The translations under genes and the position numbers were made by a program. The notes under the pieces were generated by a model. It made no database searches, had not been told where the DNA came from, and saw nothing but the letters and a program-made list of their open reading frames with translations. Below, piece after piece: positions 63,472 to 64,000 of a DNA stretch of 64,000 bases; position 1 is the first letter of the stretch; each line of letters opens with the position of its first letter. Source of the stretch: Gorsachius magnificus (taxonomy: Eukaryota > Chordata > Aves > Pelecaniformes > Ardeidae); the NCBI GenBank assembly GCA_034008185.1, contig CM067082.1, forward strand, positions 56,751,586 through 56,815,585, written 5' to 3'.

Positions 63472-64000
63472 GGGAATTAGCTGTCCTGGAAGTGATTTAT
63501 ACTGACCTGGACAATGACCAGTTGCCTAAAGATCCAGATAGTGTCCGGTGCACACAACCCATGTGGCGGAAGTTGTTACGGAGCGCACCAACATCATATG
63601 CCAACACATGGGCAATAATGAACTGGGAAGCTGGACAGGGACCAACAAGTGGATGAAGTGGCTAGCCAGCTCCGGGAATACAAAGAAAGTATCTCTTCTT
63701 CCCTCGTCTCTGCTGTGGATAAACTGTCCCGGAAGTTTGAACAATTCGAAAAGCGTTACTCCCCTCCTGTACAGACCAGTATCTCAGCCATTAGAAGTAA
63801 GCGCCCTTCTGCTCAAGGAAAAGAATATCGAGGGTACACACCATGGGGCACTCTATGGTTTTACCTGCGTGACCATGGAGAGGACATGAGGAAATGGGAC
63901 GGAAAACCTACCTCAACCCTAGAGGCACGAGTACACGAGTTGCAAAGAAAAACAAATACAAAAGGGGGCTCTTCCAGGAAACTTGTTGCTCCAATTTCCA
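63438..64000 (+). pseudogene. continuation of the ERV Gag-like region, frame-broken
   Basis: The Gag-like signal leaves the first frame near 63450, continues in a second frame to a stop at 63654-63656 (WLRELAVLEVIY, MWRKLLRSAP), and returns to the first frame near 63648. From there it is open to the window end (LWFYLRDHGEDMRKWDGKP near 63850-63910). Two opposite one-base-type frame changes about 200 bp apart account for this. The second frame's ATG at 63438 is not a real start. No zinc knuckle or protease is reached before the window ends. Confidence 0.75.

Larger units (their letters stand above)
61754..64000 (+). mobile_element. endogenous retrovirus, 5' portion (runs off the window)
   Basis: In order: LTR (61754-62048), primer-binding site (62058), leader, and a long gag-region ORF that continues out of the window. 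The LTR start TGTCCTGGTTTTGGCTGGGA and the Gag-like text are the kind found in an abundant avian ERV family. The tRNA-Lys primer class is shared with betaretrovirus-like elements. Pol is not visible, so the class cannot be confirmed from this window. It is an old germ-line copy: the LTR lacks most of U3 and the gag region carries frame changes. Confidence 0.9.

Noticed and set aside
1..64000. CRISPR arrays, operons, ribosome-binding sites, bacterial-type terminators
   Set aside because: The window is vertebrate nuclear DNA. No spaced repeats of the CRISPR kind and no tightly packed genes.

Overview
The window is nuclear DNA from a bird. The evidence is a set of CR1 LINEs whose 3' ends carry the avian ATTCTATG-type tail, plus the 5' end of an avian-type endogenous retrovirus (ERV). 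I see no intact host protein-coding gene, and no tRNA, rRNA or CRISPR. Most of the sequence is AT-rich, non-coding DNA with short chance reading frames.

Layout. 1-26.7 kb: unique-looking, gene-free DNA with a few simple repeats, notably (CTCCT)n at 3.62 kb and a G-run at 8.24 kb. 26.77-27.26 kb: a compact CpG island with a YY1-like site, the only good candidate for a host promoter. 27.3-29.2 kb: nothing recognised. 29.21-30.19 kb: CR1 fragment, plus strand. 30.2-38.0 kb: non-coding, some of it resembling conserved regulatory DNA. 37.99-39.96 kb: the 5' half of a CR1 on the minus strand (ORF1 esterase and ORF2 endonuclease, no reverse transcriptase). 40.8-41.55 kb: a degenerate older repeat. 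41.75-42.5 kb: an old minus-strand CR1 3' end. 46.27-46.92 kb: a purine-rich, repeat-like block. 49.44-50.52 kb: a plus-strand CR1 with about 0.5 kb missing internally. 58.10-58.67 and 59.73-61.09 kb: two minus-strand CR1s that are nearly identical over part of their length and unlike each other at their 3' ends.

From 61.754 kb to the window end lies the 5' part of a plus-strand ERV: a short LTR (about 295 bp) that seems to lack most of U3, a primer-binding site matching tRNA-Lys(CTT) with two CpG-decay-type mismatches, a leader with a tiny upstream ORF, and a 434-codon ORF. That ORF's N-terminus is strongly hydrophobic (about three membrane segments). A Thr/Pro/Ala-rich 20-residue tandem repeat, a basic and an acidic patch, and a Gag-like domain follow. 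The Gag-like reading is broken by two opposite frame changes about 200 bp apart, then stays open to the window end. This membrane-anchored, repeat-bearing Gag-like protein is the most unusual thing in the window.

The genes do not form a pathway. The coding content is retroelement-derived and mostly decayed. Family assignments rest on recognising protein and DNA motifs by eye; no search was run.
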